From Morinoia aosen (lineage: Eukaryota; Arthropoda; Malacostraca; Amphipoda; Talitridae), in NCBI GenBank assembly GCA_030386875.1, contig CM059567.1, forward strand, positions 84,065,130 through 84,129,129: a DNA stretch of 64,000 bases, given 5' to 3'. Below are positions 11,111 through 24,595 of this stretch, piece by piece (position 1 is the stretch's first letter; every line of letters begins with the position of its first letter). Below the pieces are notes generated by a model, which was given only the letters and a program-made list of their open reading frames with translations, was not told the DNA's origin and did not search any database. The translations under genes and the position numbers were made by a program.

Positions 11111-14100
11111 TTGTATCATATTTGTTTCACATTGTGAATATCCAGCCATGTTAAATGCAGACAATTTTTGTCTCTTCAAACTACAGGTATTACCTTTTCC
11201 AAGTGAGGGTCAGTCGGAGTGACTGAAATAATTTGTTGTCTGCGTTCAATATCGGAAGTTTTGCATAATAATCTGGTAGACGAGTCATAGATTGGGACTT
11301 ACGATGATCAGTGGTAAGTGCTGTGCGGTCATGACTTAATTCTTCACAGCCTTCTACATCACTTCTTTTATTTTTGTCCGATTTTTCATCTGAGCTTCGA
11401 CCTTACTTAAGTTTTGCGTATTCTATGTAGTTGTCCGTTACTTAATATTAGTAATATACGTTATTACAATTATAGTTTTTACCAGTTAGCGTCCAGTGAC
11501 CAATAAGTATTTCACACTAAGAACTTCAATGTACGCTTGTACATTGATTTGTTCTGTAAATTGTGTCTTGCCATTCATTCTTATTCCATCATCTGCTTGC
11601 TCGAGTGCCATTTCCTGTTCTCTTTTCCAAGTAAGAGTTTGACCTGCTTCGTAGTTGACGGCTGCTTTGCTGAACTTCCTGAGAGACTTAATGGATCCGT
11701 CCGCCCTTGTCACCAGTTGTCTGTGCTTTTTCCTACCGCGTGAGGAGAATCGCTCCAGCACTGAAACTTCAGGCTTGTGCGGCTTATGCCTTGTCATCGT
11801 TTTTGCGTTTACGGTCTTCGCACCTAGTGCGGTTCATGATTATTTTTTATTGTATCTCCACTTCCACTACTCAATTTCTGGTAAATTATTGGTGACCCCA
11901 CTGATCTCTAAAAAAAATAATAATGGTAAACTGATCTTTATCTTTTATCTCATCTGAGCTATCTGTGTCTGTATAACACGGTTTTTCTAATGAGCGTTGC
12001 AATGCTTAGACAAGTTATGAATCATTCTTTAGTTATTTTGGGCTATTTATTCATGTGGTATTCGTTAACGACTGATAAGCTTCAAAACCATGTATGGAAG
12101 AACTTTACCTCTTTAGTCTTTGCAGTCAGAACGTTTCTGTGCTTTTAAAACTTTTTCTTTTTTGTTTTTTCTCAACTAGTTTGCGGAAAATGCACTTCAA
12201 TGAGAATGTATCCACATTGGTAAGACTATTTTGATATTTCAGTGGGTGATGTTTGTTTTCGAAAATTTTCATCAAAATTCTCTATTTGATATCTTATGAA
12301 GACTTAGCCACTGACTTCCACCCTGTGACGTTCTCTTTTTCGGGTAATGAAGACCTCGTCTGACTCGGTCATTGATTGATCTTTGTTGAGTGTTTGTATC
12401 ATGACAATACTTAGATGAATGGTTGTTTGGTATGACAAGTAGCAGTTGTTATGTTTATAGGTCACACTTGACCCATCCTGCTTTAGTGTGACTTGATGTT
12501 TGACGGACACACTTTGTTTCATCGTCAACTTTTTTGGACTGAATCAGTTCGTTTTGTTGTGTTATCGTCGCTGAAAAATTAAGTTCAGTATTATTACGCA
12601 ATTTCGTTACCAATTTAATGTAAAATTCAAATAAATATACACGTGATGAAATATGTATGAAATAAATTTTTATAAATTGAATTATTGAGTTTGCTAATGA
12701 ATCACAATGGAATTTCGAATAAATTTGTCAAAGATTACGAGGCGGGCATTGGACGAGGCTTTTGCATTCTCCAGAATTCGTGCACTTCATTCACAATGGT
12801 ATTCGATGTTGCGTAGTATTCTGTTTCGAGCGGATTTGAATGGTGATTTTGTTTATGGCTGATGCCAGAAATGACAAAATTTTGCACCCGCTATAGTTAC
12901 GTTACATGCTATTTTCAGTCCGAACTTCCGAACAATACACCTTCACCTGTTATCAAGGAGTTCGTTGCTGCGAAAATTCAGTACGTAACACTGCAAGAAG
13001 TGGTCATTTTAGCTCTCCATCCAGAAATCGCCTTCACAGCTCGTATCCCTCATTCGTTTGCCGTGTCCGGAATGTGTTGTAGCAACGCTCCTCTGGACAG
13101 CGCTGACGTCTCGGCCTTGTTCTGATTGGCCTTCTGTATTATATTGTCGATAATTAAGCTTACTTCTAGAGCACCCTGTATGGGCGAGTGTTTGTATATA
13201 GGAAGTCAGATTAATGTTCCCCTCGCACTTTTTGTACCCCATTGACGTCCAGACTTACTCAAGTAAGGGTTGTGGATCAAATGTGTTTGGTTCCACACGA
13301 CTCCGTGTTTGCTTTGTGCTCGCTCGCGGTGGTAGTTCTGTTAGTGTAAAAGGCTAATTTCTATGTGAAGTTGAGTTCGATAGAAATTCTCACACATTAT
13401 GGTGTCCATTCATTCATTCGTCAGTTTCCAATCCTGAACCCATTTTCAATACCTGTAGAATATAAGAGATAAATTTTATGTTCATTTTTATCCTGCCATT
13501 GTACGTTTTATCCTACCATTGTACATTGTACGTACGTAATTGCCAGTGCTAGTGTATTTGATCTGAAAGCTTCTATCATTTAGAAAAAGGAAAGTATGTG
13601 AGCATCTGGTTTGAGCGCTGCTAATGTTTTCTTCATCTTTTCCTCAAATTAACAACGGTAAAAAGAAGCAACTTGATGGTTTGTCGAGTGAAGCCGAAGT
13701 CTAAATGTGAGATTCTTCCCTGAGCTGCTGAAATGGAGACCTACCCCTTCCAATTAAAGCTTGAATCAGAGTACGTTAAAGTTAGCCACTTTGACGGGTT
13801 CCCGCGCGAAACACTAAATATCTTCAAGCACCAGGCTGCAGTTGAAATGATCGTTTGAGAAATTGCTGACGTTAAAAAATCAAAAATTATTTTTTAGGGA
13901 AATTAGAATCTATGATCATTTGTAATACACCTCCAAAAATAAAAATATGATACGAGAAAGTGCGATACAAAATATATTACGCAAATTATCCTTGCAAGAG
14001 CTAGAAAAGAACTATCGACCGTTTTTGTACGACATGCTCTCAACACAGCGTTGGGAGAGCGCTGTATTTTACAACTATTCAATGCTTCTATGCTACGGCA

Positions 14101-15640
14101 CCCTAAATTATTTAAATTTGGTCCAGGACTCAAAGTAAACGTTAACTCGCCTATACTACTTGAATTATATTGCCTTCAGCGCGAGTGAGAGAGAAACTCG
14201 AGGACAGAGAAACTTAAAAAAGAACTTGTCTTATTTCTGTCAAGACATTTTCCTTTCCGCAAATTGATTTTAAAATGGAGTTAGTTGATACGTATCGAAT
14301 AGAATCCCATTTAAATTATGAAGATAAAACTTCTCAAGACATGCTCTCATCTGTCACTAGTAAATATAACTGCGCTCAGAGTGCGTTTGAATACTTGGCT
14401 GAACTACTCGAGCTCCCGGTATTCGTATTGCTGAGCATGCCGGCAGGAGTTTCTTTCCGCACCGTCACATTGCTCAGTCCGCTTTCTTGCACGGAAATGT
14501 GACCTTTTTAGTTTCGTTAGATGATTTCAAAGTAATATCCTCTGTATATAATGAAATAAACTTCATTTTAGAATCGTTGTTCAATGTACACTTCAAAAGA
14601 TACACCGGTTTTAAACGACATGCAATCAGCATTCCCTTTGCAACTAGTGTGATATTAATGCTAAACTTTTTTCACTTATTTTTTCAGAATTTTTCTTTTT
14701 CATTTTTCTTTTCGTTTGATTAAAACATTTTGATCTGCATCTGACATCTGACTAGTTTTCTCTCGTTTCAGAGTTGATTATGACGGAGGAGGTCAAAACG
14801 TTCAAAAAATATATTTTTACTCATTGAATTTTTCAATAAGATAATAATTTCTGTATATACGTGTTTCTTGGCACTTATATTTTGATTCGGATGTGTAAAA
14901 AGCAAAATATAGCAAAATATTTGTGAACACACAACAAAAAGGAAAATACGTATACATATACAACATAAATAAGCAAAATATTGATATATCTACAACGAAA
15001 ATGACACACGAGGCTATCGTACGCGTTCAGCAGGATGCGCAAAGACGAATTTCTGCCACTGACCTGCTTTTCAGACATTAGTCTTCAAGTTCGTACCTAA
15101 CGTTACGAGGTGACTCAACGAAAAGCTGACTCTTTCATCTTTTTTCTTCGTAGTTAGTCCGAAAAACTTCACGACAGAAATTATCAACAAATAAACTTTG
15201 ACTAAATATATCATGGAAGATATGGAGAAGTTGGCCACGGAAGGTACGACACTGCACAGCTCCAAATTATTAAACAATGTTCATTTACCAAAACGGAAAT
15301 TTGTCAATCACAGAACTCAGTTTAATTCAACATGCCTTGAAAATGAATCTGGAGAAGGATCACCGAAGGAGCAAAAACTAAATACGGCAGCCATAATTTT
15401 ACTGAGCATAGGAGCAAGTCAGTAACAGAAGAAAAGAAAACATTTAGGTATGTAGTGCGGCCGGCACGGTTCGCCCTCATGGCGTAGCGGTAGGAGCCCG
15501 GAGTTTAGAAACGGGCCAGCGAGGTAACCCTCCGCACTCCTCCAGCTCTTCTCAAGAAGTATGAGCCAATACTCCTACCTTTGAGAGAAAATATATTTTA
15601 ATATTAAATTTAAATACCTTGCAAGGAAACTAAACGTTAT
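11111..15640. other. Intergenic AT-rich DNA, nothing recognised
   Basis: The 4.5 kb downstream of the NOS1AP-like gene holds many short open frames but none with coding character, conserved motif or paired splice signals. A short stretch at 15468-15530 contains a tRNA box-A-like string (TGGCGTAGCGGTAGGAG) without a matching box B. The (AC)GTAC/TCCTACCATTGTAC duplication near 13500-13530 is minor. Confidence 0.5.
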
Positions 15641-15649
15641 GCTGAAGCG

Positions 15650-16200
15650 GCTCACAAAACCTCAGGAAAGATTTAAAAACACTTTATTTTACGTGCTTGT
15701 AGCAGCTAAACAAAGTTAGTGCAAACAATGGCATTTAGCCAACTAGCTAGACTGGCAGCGAGGCTACAATAAGAGCTTAAGCCAATTTGAGCCCAAAGTT
15801 CATAGTTACATACGGCTCAGACTAAAACTAAGTTATAATATCCGTTCGCTCTGGCAATTATCGAAAATAATCGAAGCACTGAGATGGAAAGAGAACACCG
15901 CACTGAAATTACTTCCCAACTCACCATAAAGGACGTGCTTAGTAGGCCGTTCCTCCGTGTAGTAGCGCTCAAGAGACGTGCGCCGCCCGAGGAGTGCAGG
16001 CCCGCCGCAGCGCCCCGCCCCGCAGCGCCCCGCCGCGTGAGGTGAAAACATAAAAGGCGCGGAGTCGCTGCTGGAACCTCCCCATGCTGCGTCAGGCCAA
16101 GAGAGCGCAGAGCTGCCCTGGCTCCAATCTTCGGCTTGGAGCTTCACGAAGAGCTTACATGTTTATAAATAAATTTAATTCTTTCATATTTGTTGACATC
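15650..16200 (+). promoter_or_regulatory. GC-rich promoter-like patch, possibly a decayed LTR
   Basis: Within AT-rich DNA, 15955-16130 is strongly GC-rich and contains a direct duplication of GCAGCGCCCCGCC (about 16008-16033). A TATA-like CATAAAAGG lies at 16049-16057 and an AATAAA at 16168-16173, about 110 bp downstream. That order (TATA box, short transcribed region, poly(A) signal) is typical of an LTR R region. I found no matching target duplication, TG...CA ends or primer-binding site, and no coding body follows. It could instead be a CpG-rich promoter. Confidence 0.3.
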
Positions 16201-16404
16201 CCATTTTGAAAAAGCATAACAAACAGAAGTAGAATCCTTCAAAGAACTGTCTTAAAGTAATGTCCCAGGTAGCAGGGTAATAAAGATGCTGATGTCTCCA
16301 TAACTGAGGAGTGCTGATGAAGCCTCCTTGCCTGAGGACCGTGTGTTGAAGCCTCCCGAATCTGGTATTTTTTGGAGGAGCTCATTTGCGTTTTTAATCT
16401 ACAG

Positions 16405-17042
16405 ATGACTCAAGAAGAAGAACGGTTTATTCAAGAACAGCGAATGTTTCAGGGTAAGGCTTGTTGGTACACAAGCCCAACACAGGTGTTAACTCTTTCT
16501 ATAGTGCGTTTTTTATTTATTTTAGTGACATGAAAATAGTCACTAAAATTAAACTTACAATTTGCCATAGCTGGTTTTATTCTACAGCATGTGAGGCCCA
16601 TATCTGCATGAAACAAGTTAATAATTTGACGGATTGCACATGGTAACAAGAACGGTAAATTGTGCTCACTATGGCAAGGGATAATCATAGGTCTTGGCCT
16701 GCCCTCATTTCAGAGTCTGATATCAACATGTATGAGATATCTTTAAATGGAACAGAAACTTCGAAAAGAAATGCGTGATCATAAAGGCGTTCCTACTGTC
16801 CGAAGCAATCCTCACAAGCACATATATAGGCTAATACTTTGAAATGCTTGTATGAGTTAATTTGAACGTAGGATGGACTCCCGCAATGCTCAGCTTCCTT
16901 CTCTGAAGTTGATAATGAAGTTTTCAATGAAGTGTCTAAGCTCGTTCTTAATATACCTACAGGTATAAAACATTGGAATGTTTCACCCCCTAATCCGAGA
17001 AATGAATGGAGACCAATGCCAGTTAGTATGATAGAGATGTGA
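16405..17042 (+). pseudogene. Unrecognised coding-like exon series, probably broken
   Basis: Three segments look like exons. 16405-16453 follows tctacag and ends at AGG|gtaagg, encoding MTQEEERFIQEQRMFQ. A second follows the acceptor ctcatttcag at 16713 and reads SDINMYEISL, then shifts frame to MEQKLRKEMRDHKGVP and TVRSNPHKHIYR. A third, 16872-17042, follows an AG and encodes 56 residues to a TGA, including EVDNEVFNEVSKLVLNIP and KHWNVSPPNPRNEW. The residue composition is protein-like and unlike neighbouring AT-driven frames. I do not recognise the family. The frameshift in the middle segment suggests a pseudogene or gene fragment. Splice signals support the first two segments; the third acceptor is weak. 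Confidence 0.4.
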
Positions 17043-17486
17043 AAATTTTATTTTAACTAAAAAATACTTAAGCAGTTGAACACGATGGTAATAACCTGCA
17101 ATAAATAAAAGATACTTTTCCTGTTACAGTACCCCTAATTTCACTGATAATAAATAAATGATGTCTCCTCTCAAAAAACTATACTCACACTTTAACTGTC
17201 ACTGATATGCTGCTTTTTTGCATTACTGGTGTATTTAATCCATCACAACATGACAGGATATTAGCTTACATTGAAAGAGCGGAAGTTTGTTCTGAAATGT
17301 TATTGAATGATCGAAAACGCAATTGAAGCGCAAAAACGATTTAGAACTGAATTCGCAAAACTACGACCAACGCGCTGGATCATTTGTGGTGTTCTGCTTC
17401 AGCTAATTTACGCTCCGGGCAGACTATGAATATCTAAAGACTTTGAAAATCAATGCCCGAAGCGATTGTCTGAGGTACTAACGAAC

Positions 17487-17950
17487 CCTACAGGGTAAGA
17501 AAACACAACTGGAATAAATGCCGTTTTATTGGGAATATCGCCAACATTAATGGTACACGATGACAATATTACTGTCAGGTAGTAATGCGCACCAAAGTAC
17601 GTCTTGGACGACCGTCAGACGATATTAGGTGGCAGCACGGAAGGCGGTATAGTGACTTTTGAATGCGAAGCGGCGGTAGAGGCAGTTGAGGCTGTAGCTG
17701 GAGAAGCGTCTGTGGTGCATGTTGTGAAGATCGAAGCCGCATAGAGAAGACTGGCCAAGGGGGAGCTGGCCGAGCTTCTATTGCACCCCGTTTTATAGGA
17801 CCTGGTGAGTGCGGTAACGTGCTGAGCATGCGTCCCCATTGGTTGGTGGTTAGGTGGTGTCTCGACGCCCTCCGTTGCGTGGGGTGGCGGTTGGTAGCTC
17901 GAAGCTTGTGTGGTGATGTAAAAGCGAACGGCTTGTTGATACCACCACAC
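17487..17950 (-). mobile_element. Putative solo LTR (minus orientation)
   Basis: Read on the minus strand, this GC-richer block begins TGTGGTGGTATCAACAAGC (from 17950), contains TATAAAA at 17797-17791 and an AATAAA at 17530-17525, and ends near TTTTCTTACCCTG. A TATA box followed about 260 nt later by a poly(A) signal inside one compact block is the layout of an insect retrotransposon LTR, perhaps BEL/Pao-like. No gag or pol remains on either side, and I could not match a 4-6 bp target duplication, so the ends are approximate. The alternative is a host promoter on the minus strand, but no gene follows it. Confidence 0.4.
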
Positions 17951-18339
17951 ATTGCTCGCGTCACAGACAAATTTGAAGCAGATGAACTTCATTTTGAAGG
18001 GAAGTGTCTCAGATACAAAATTTATCGCACCAAGCCAAGAACAATAGATGGAAGCAAAATTGAAAATTTAAAGACAATGCCGTGATATTCCTACTGACAT
18101 GTTCCGTTTTCACCTGACGTTTGCAAATCACTTGGTGCGCGTTATCAGGGTTGTCTGGACAAATTTTGTCATCAATTTGAACATTATCGAACATGATTCT
18201 TCCATTACATTTGTCTCCTGTATTCGAAGGCATTCCATTTTACTCTATGTTCCTAAATAATGTTTTCCTCGTCATTCGAAGTGTGAATACATTTTTTGGG
18301 ACACCTTGTATATCTACGAGTATGGCTAAAAACAAATTT

Positions 18340-19680
18340 CCAAACTAGTGGAAACTATCCATCACTATGACATGCATAAACCCGGTGATATCAATAAAGC
18401 AACAAATTACAGACCAATCAGTCTTCTACCTGTTAGGTCAAAAATATTGGAAAAAGTAATTCCAAATCAGCTTTCGTCTCATGTGGATGAATCATACCTA
18501 CTTCATTGCAATCAATATACTTTCCGGAGGAACACCAGTACTTGAGATGCTTTGCTTACTGTCACAAAAAAAAATAAAATTATATAGACTTAAAAGATTT
18601 AACTCTCTTACTACTGCTTGATCTCTTCATAGCGTTCGATAGTGTTGAACATAATAACTTTTGTAAAAATATCGAACTTTGGAATAGACACAGCGGTTTG
18701 AGAGTATATAACATGCCTACTGAACAGCTCTCATGCAGTGTGCCTAAATAACAAACTATCTCCATTTATTCCAAATAACTTTAGAATGCCCCAAAGTTCG
18801 TCAATTCTCTTACTTTCTTTAATGATTTCACCACTATATGCCAGCAAGCACAAAAATCTCAATGTATGCTGATGATTTCTAAATTACCTTGAAATTTTCG
18901 ATAGCTGATTTAAAAGAATCACAAGGCAATGCTAAAAGCCGTCTAAAAACCTGAAATCGTGGTATGACCAAAATGGCCTTAAGCCTACTGCAAGTAAAAC
19001 GCAATGCATTATTTCTGGATCAAAAAATGCGATCAGAAAATTCACAAAATATTCCTAATGTTTGGAGACGATATAAACGAGCCAGTCGACAAAGTAAAAA
19101 CCTCGGAGTTTGGGTTGATGAAAACCTTATTTTAAAATCCCACGCGAAAACAATATGCAACGAAATTGGTGGAACCTTATAATGATTTTTCATCGTATTA
19201 AGAATATACATAACAAAAAAGTTAGATTATTGGTGTTTCAGTGTATAGTGTTATCATGTTTAGATTATTGCAGTTTAATCAGGGGAGATATACTTCAATA
19301 TCTTCAAAAAGAAATGCAAATATGTATGAACTTCGCCACGAAAATGGTGTGCAAAGATAATTTCGAGAAATGCGATCATACAACCCTTCATACAAAACTC
19401 TGTAGGACCCCAATACCAGGAAGATTCCACATTCATAAAGTTCTACTCCTGTTCTTATCTCTTTACTTTCCTCAGAGTAATGCAGACGTAAAATTTATTA
19501 CACCCAATATTCCGGAAGAGAAAACCAATCAGAGGAATGATAGCTTAGTTACCGTTCATCCGACCAGAGACAAAAATCTTTCTCAGTTTCTATGGCTTTA
19601 CTGTGGAATAAGCTTCCTCGGCATATGAAAAAATTTTAAACAGTAAAAGAATTCAAAACGAACGTGTCCCTCCATTTCCC
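18340..19680 (+). pseudogene. Decayed non-LTR retrotransposon reverse transcriptase
   Basis: Fragments in several frames, in the order expected for a non-LTR pol ORF. NKATNYRPISLLPVRSKILEK (18399-18461) is RT block 1-2. 18610-18650 resembles the LDL..AFDSVEH motif. The catalytic YADD lies at 18865-18876. KNLGVWVDENLILKSHAK follows near 19090-19150. 19155-19628 covers the C-terminal domain (KEMQICMNFATKMV ... LYFPQSN). Multiple stops and frameshifts show it is inactive. The blocks suggest a jockey-superfamily/CR1-like element; the clade is not certain. The same C-terminal domain recurs at 39310-39698, so one family inserted at least twice. No upstream endonuclease or ORF1 was recognised; the copy is 5'-truncated. 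Confidence 0.8.
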
Positions 19681-22430
19681 ATATGTCTGTCATAGCACGT
19701 TATGCAAGATTTCGTTGATCTACATTGTCTAACTCAAATTAAACGATCGACCATTTGTTTGCCTTGAATCTTCCTACTGTTACTTTGAGGTCAACATTTC
19801 AAAATTTGTGATGCAGCAACACCTTCTCATATTTCAGTTAATTTTGTTCATTTCTTTCTAGCCCCACTGCGAAGACCCCACATTTAGCCTGTATAGTGTA
19901 GTCGATTTTGAAACCACAATTGAGCTCATTTGTAATCTATGCGTAGAAATTGTGTGGCTATTTGTTACTTAATTCTATGCTATACCAATTGATTACTTTG
20001 TTCCTATTTTATCTCAAGTACACTTTTCTGTATGTTGTCATAGGGGTTACCAAAAGAATAAAAACCTACAATATTTTTTTGTTTGTCTTAGAGTATAATT
20101 TGATATTTCTAGTAATTCTGTCCGAAAATTAGAAACTATCTCATGTTTTAGTCTTGAAATCTTTTCAATGCAGTCTTAAAAAAATTTATTGCTACCCCAG
20201 TAAGCGTCACACGTTTCAGTACCGCAAAATAACTTAGGAAAGATTTTCCTTTCGAAATTTCACACTTTCAAACAGTCGTTGGTATTTTGACCTACGCTCA
20301 CTCAGAGGCGGTGGACTGCATCCCTCGCTGGAGATGGCAGTTGAGACAGCAGCAACGATCTAAGCAGAGGGCACGCCTATATGGCTGCGAGGCGAGGGCT
20401 ATTTCCTTATTAATGAAGCATAAGCCTCTAATTTTACATGCGGCAAGTTGTATCATTTAACTAAGACGAACGCATTCTTCTTAGATAACAGTGATTTTCG
20501 GTGATCTGAGACAACTCACGTCGGTCATGAATATCGATCGTTACCTCAAATACAGTACGTGGCTAGGCGGCTTCACAATACGTAAGACTCGTCTGTCAGC
20601 AGGATAATTCAGCCTTAAAGTTGAGTGTTCCCAACAATTCACTCTGTGTCTAATCCTCCGTATTCCGACCCCTCCTGCTGTTTTGTGTTCAGTCGACAAA
20701 TTTTTTATATAGCGGAATGCATCAATAGTATTTTACTACCCATTTCTTCGTAGAAAAGAAGACACAGAGAATGGGGAGAAAAGAAAGCCTTTATTACTTG
20801 AATTAATAAAACCATCAACGGTATTTGCTTATCATTCACCTTAACTTTCCTATAGGTACCAACTTTCACTGTTCGTGTTCATAGAATTAATTATATTGAC
20901 CCCTGTGAACGTAAATGTAATACCTTTTGAGTTGTGGTATCTACCGTTTCACTTAATCTTCGCGATGACAGGAAATATTATTTGAACAAGGTTAGAATAC
21001 CTAAAACTGCACATTCAAAAAAGAAAATAAAGAAAATAAACGTTTTACATGTTTTCCGAGTAATAATCTGACTCAAGAAATCCTGTCTTGAAAACTCATT
21101 GATAGAAAAGATTGACTTTAAAAGAAAGAAAGATCTGTCACGACGTCGATGATTGATTACGAAAGAAATAAAGGTCGTACAATTATGAATCCAAATGCTG
21201 AGAGCTAGCAATTCCATTTGAATGAATTTTTCATCGTTTTCTGCCTACTTTAGGTTACATTATTTCTGATACGTGTTTAAAATTTTATTCATAGCAAAAC
21301 GTGAGGTTCTTTTTATTTTTATGGCATCTGTTTACTGTTGAGCTTAGGTTTTAAAATTATCTCATTCAAAATAATTTGAGAGATTTATCCTTGGTGTCGG
21401 GAGAAATTTTTACGCTCACCAAACCCCTCCAGAACGTGGCGTCATACTTCTACATAGCAAACATCTGCATCAGCAGGAAAAGATACACACTGCAGCAATT
21501 TCAGATCTTAACCTGAGGGCTCATAACCTCATTCCTGTAATTCTTTTCCTTACACTAGCAAACTTCTCACACTGAAAGAGTTGTGTATTTTTTATTTGTT
21601 TATTCGGGTAAATATGGGAAAAGGTGTTCAAACATTGCCCTCTCACCCTACTGCACCCAAAGCCATAAGAAACATATTATTGAAGTTAACGCCATACCTC
21701 ACAATACGCGTGAACGTACAGCGCAAATCTTCAGAGATCGATTCCCACAATGCTTTGCTGTTACACAAATTTACGACTGCTAAATAACAACTACGTTCGT
21801 CTCAAAGTAGAACAAAAATGAAATAATCTTTACTCGGTTGATGAAATGACTACCAGCCATTTGAATATTCTTATTGATATTGCTAGCATGGGATAACTAT
21901 AGATCAAGCTGGTGATTACTCCGTTTTATCGAGTATAAGCATGAATTTTTACGATAAGATTAACGCTCTAGTATGACTGTAATATTTTACAACCTACTGA
22001 GTCCTTCCATCCGAAGAAGTTGCTGACCAAAATCGAAGTGCAAATAACGGAAATAGTTCCATACCACCTTCTCCTTGCTTAGAAGTGCTCATTACTGGCT
22101 ATTTTCGTGGTTAAAATACTCAAAATTGCAATTCATAATACACCACAAAAACCTTGACTTATTTGTAATTAGTTATTACGCCTGTCGATGGGAAAGCATG
22201 AAACATAGACGCCAAGATATGCTAATCTGCACCTTTCAGTACTTACTGCAAGTTTTTGGACGACACCAGTATCTAGTCCATAATTTTGAACATAATCCGC
22301 AAAAGATCGACGTTATGAGATGAGTGTCTCTCCCACACGTATCAATAGAAGCCTTTAGAATCTGACGTGCGGTATCAGCGAACAGCTGAGTTCTGAGCCC
22401 CATGTTCCCTCATTTTAAGAAGTTAACAGC
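19681..22430. other. Intergenic DNA, mostly featureless
   Basis: No supported gene. A GC-richer patch at 20283-20405 (GGCGGTGGACTGCATCCCTC and on) breaks the AT-rich background without a recognisable frame. At 21583-21783 two overlapping frames read protein-like strings (for example SHKKHIIEVNAIPHNTRER) that I cannot assign; this may be a relic of a gene or transposon. Confidence 0.4.
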
Positions 22431-22590
22431 CCGTTTTCAAGCCCACGTGGGTTCCTCACTCCCTGGTACGGGTAGAGCGCCAACAGCGCTTGTGTGTACT
22501 TACGTGGAGTTCGCACCTCCATCACAGTAGCAGCGAGTGCCGGCCCCGACCCACGGTCTACAGTGCCCGCATCTTGACGTTTTGATCATC

Positions 22591-22758
22591 AGTTGGTGAC
22601 TGCCACCGGTCTTCGTCGGTCACGGGAGCGAACTCAGTGCTTATTATTATTATTCGTCATCGATTTGTTAAGCAGCAATCAACCTTGAAAATAAGTCACA
22701 AAATTACTTTGGGTTGATAGTTTCATTCAAGTGAACAGCTGAAATAAGTCAGAACAAA
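22591..22758 (+). promoter_or_regulatory. SLC5A7: Candidate SLC5A7 core promoter and non-coding first exon
   Basis: An initiator TCAGTT places +1 at A22591. GGTCA at 22618-22622 falls at +28 to +32 and fits the DPE consensus RGWYV at the canonical spacing known from Drosophila TATA-less promoters. No TATA box is near -30. The 168 nt from +1 contain no ATG and end at AAA|GTAAGT (donor at 22759), and the block sits in a GC-rich island (about 22440-22640). The first SLC5A7 coding exon begins exactly at an acceptor (gatctctag|ATG), so a non-coding upstream exon is required. This is the best candidate I see, but linking the two is inference. Confidence 0.5.
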
Positions 22759-24595
22759 GTAAGTAAATTATCCAGTACCCGTATTTTCGTCTCAATGTGC
22801 AGAAGCTGTTGGTGTGTAATGTACTTATTGAGAGAAAGGCAAATGGAAACAAGCTGCTTGAAATATTTTCCGCTTGTAAAGGTCATTTATTTTTTCATAC
22901 GAATTTTCACGGTGCTTACGAAATTAGACAATTTTTTCACTAGAAAGTCTTAATTAGATACGAATAATGATGGTGATAATAATAAGATTTATCACAATCA
23001 TGTATATTTTTGCATGTAGGACAGAAGAGTGACAGCATCTAACAGTCACACCGACGCATTGTGAGTTAGATAAGACATGGGATTTCTAGGATATCTAAGA
23101 ACAGGTAAACAAATTCGAAATTTAAGTCTAGAAATTATCGAAAAGGATTTATGCTTTTAGATGACAATTCAATATAAATAAAAGACGTCTACGCCAACTT
23201 CAGATTGAGAAAGAATTATGGAGTCGCAACAATGCATTTCATAACTCAGAGATAATTTTTTCGTTCAACGGTGGCTACATTCATTTATCTATCTCTGTTT
23301 TACCTTTATTGATTGTTTTCTGTCAATTTGAGGTCTTGTAGATTAAGTGCCAAGGATTTGTTGTTGCCTCTTCACAATACCGTCAGCGAAAATGAGAAAT
23401 AGCAGAGGTGAGAAGGAGTTCATACTTTGGTTTATTTATACTGTTTGCTGCTCTAAATGTTAATAACCAATTTACTACATAATTTTTAAAGTTTGACTGG
23501 TATAGTATTACTCATCAGGAAGTTGTGGCCTATTTTACACAAAAAATGTTATAAACTACCAAATAATGTGAAGAATATTTGACATCTCTCTTCAATATTC
23601 GAATCGAGGAATTGCAGATGTTTGAGAAAGACTTGAGTTGTTGATTTTCTAGATGGAAGATTGAATTCTATACTACATATGTAGATGTGAATTTTGCTCA
23701 AGGTTAGGGTATACTTTATTATAAATTATTGTTTTGAAATTCCTTCAGAATTCCACATTCAAAATAACTGTGTGCAGGAATGAGTGAAGTTAATAGATCG
23801 ATGTATATAATTATATTTTTCATTTAAAATTGTCTTTTTTCGCTTGATTTGTTGTTTAACTCTTTATTTAATTGGAAACTTCTGTAGCATCCACCGAGCA
23901 AGGATGAAAGAATAATTTGAGTTCCCGCAGGCTATGTGACTGCCTGGATAATTTTTTTAGAATTTTTGTAAAATTGTAGATAAATCATACCAATCATTCA
24001 GTATGTTGACAATGTCTTTCTCACTGGTAAGAGGTATACTATTTTGCACGATTTTTTCACTTTTTTAAAATTATTATATTGCCTGCGCACAGAGTTTCAT
24101 TGACTTCTCATATTTTGTAACTTTTTTGAATTAGGGAAACTATTTAGTGAAAGGTAATTGGCGAGTTCTGACTTTGGCTAGTCGAATAATTTGGGAGTCT
24201 TCGAAAATTAATTTTTTGCTCTTGTTACAAGTTCAAATATGTTTGCCATTCTTTCATGTTGGACATAACTTCCCCTCTGATTCAAAGCTTCTAGTCTTAT
24301 AAAAGAATTGTGCTGGTTTACGATAGGGCAGTATCGGCTGCATATCTTATTTAAATAGCCTAACAAGGCTAACGACAGTTACGTTAGCGTCTGCTTTATT
24401 TAATATTGACTCACAACATTGCCTGATTATTTTTTAAGTGTATTTTGGAAGGTCAGGGAATATATTAGGTCGAACTTGAAGTTTACACTAAAGGCTGGCC
24501 AGCAGTTATGAGGGGAGTAGGTGCAGGAAAATTAAACTTTCCTTTCTCATAGAGAGGTGAGATTTTTATATTTTCGGTCAGTGATGCTATAGGTC

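Noticed and set aside
13168-13178. CACCCTGTA and other isolated CAGGGTG strings (13168, 18291, 30563, 33294)
   Set aside because: No matching inverted partner with a TA flank was found nearby, so they are not called as MITEs.
15468-15540. Possible tRNA gene or SINE (box-A-like TGGCGTAGCGGTAGGAG)
   Set aside because: No box B and no cloverleaf could be folded; insufficient for a call.
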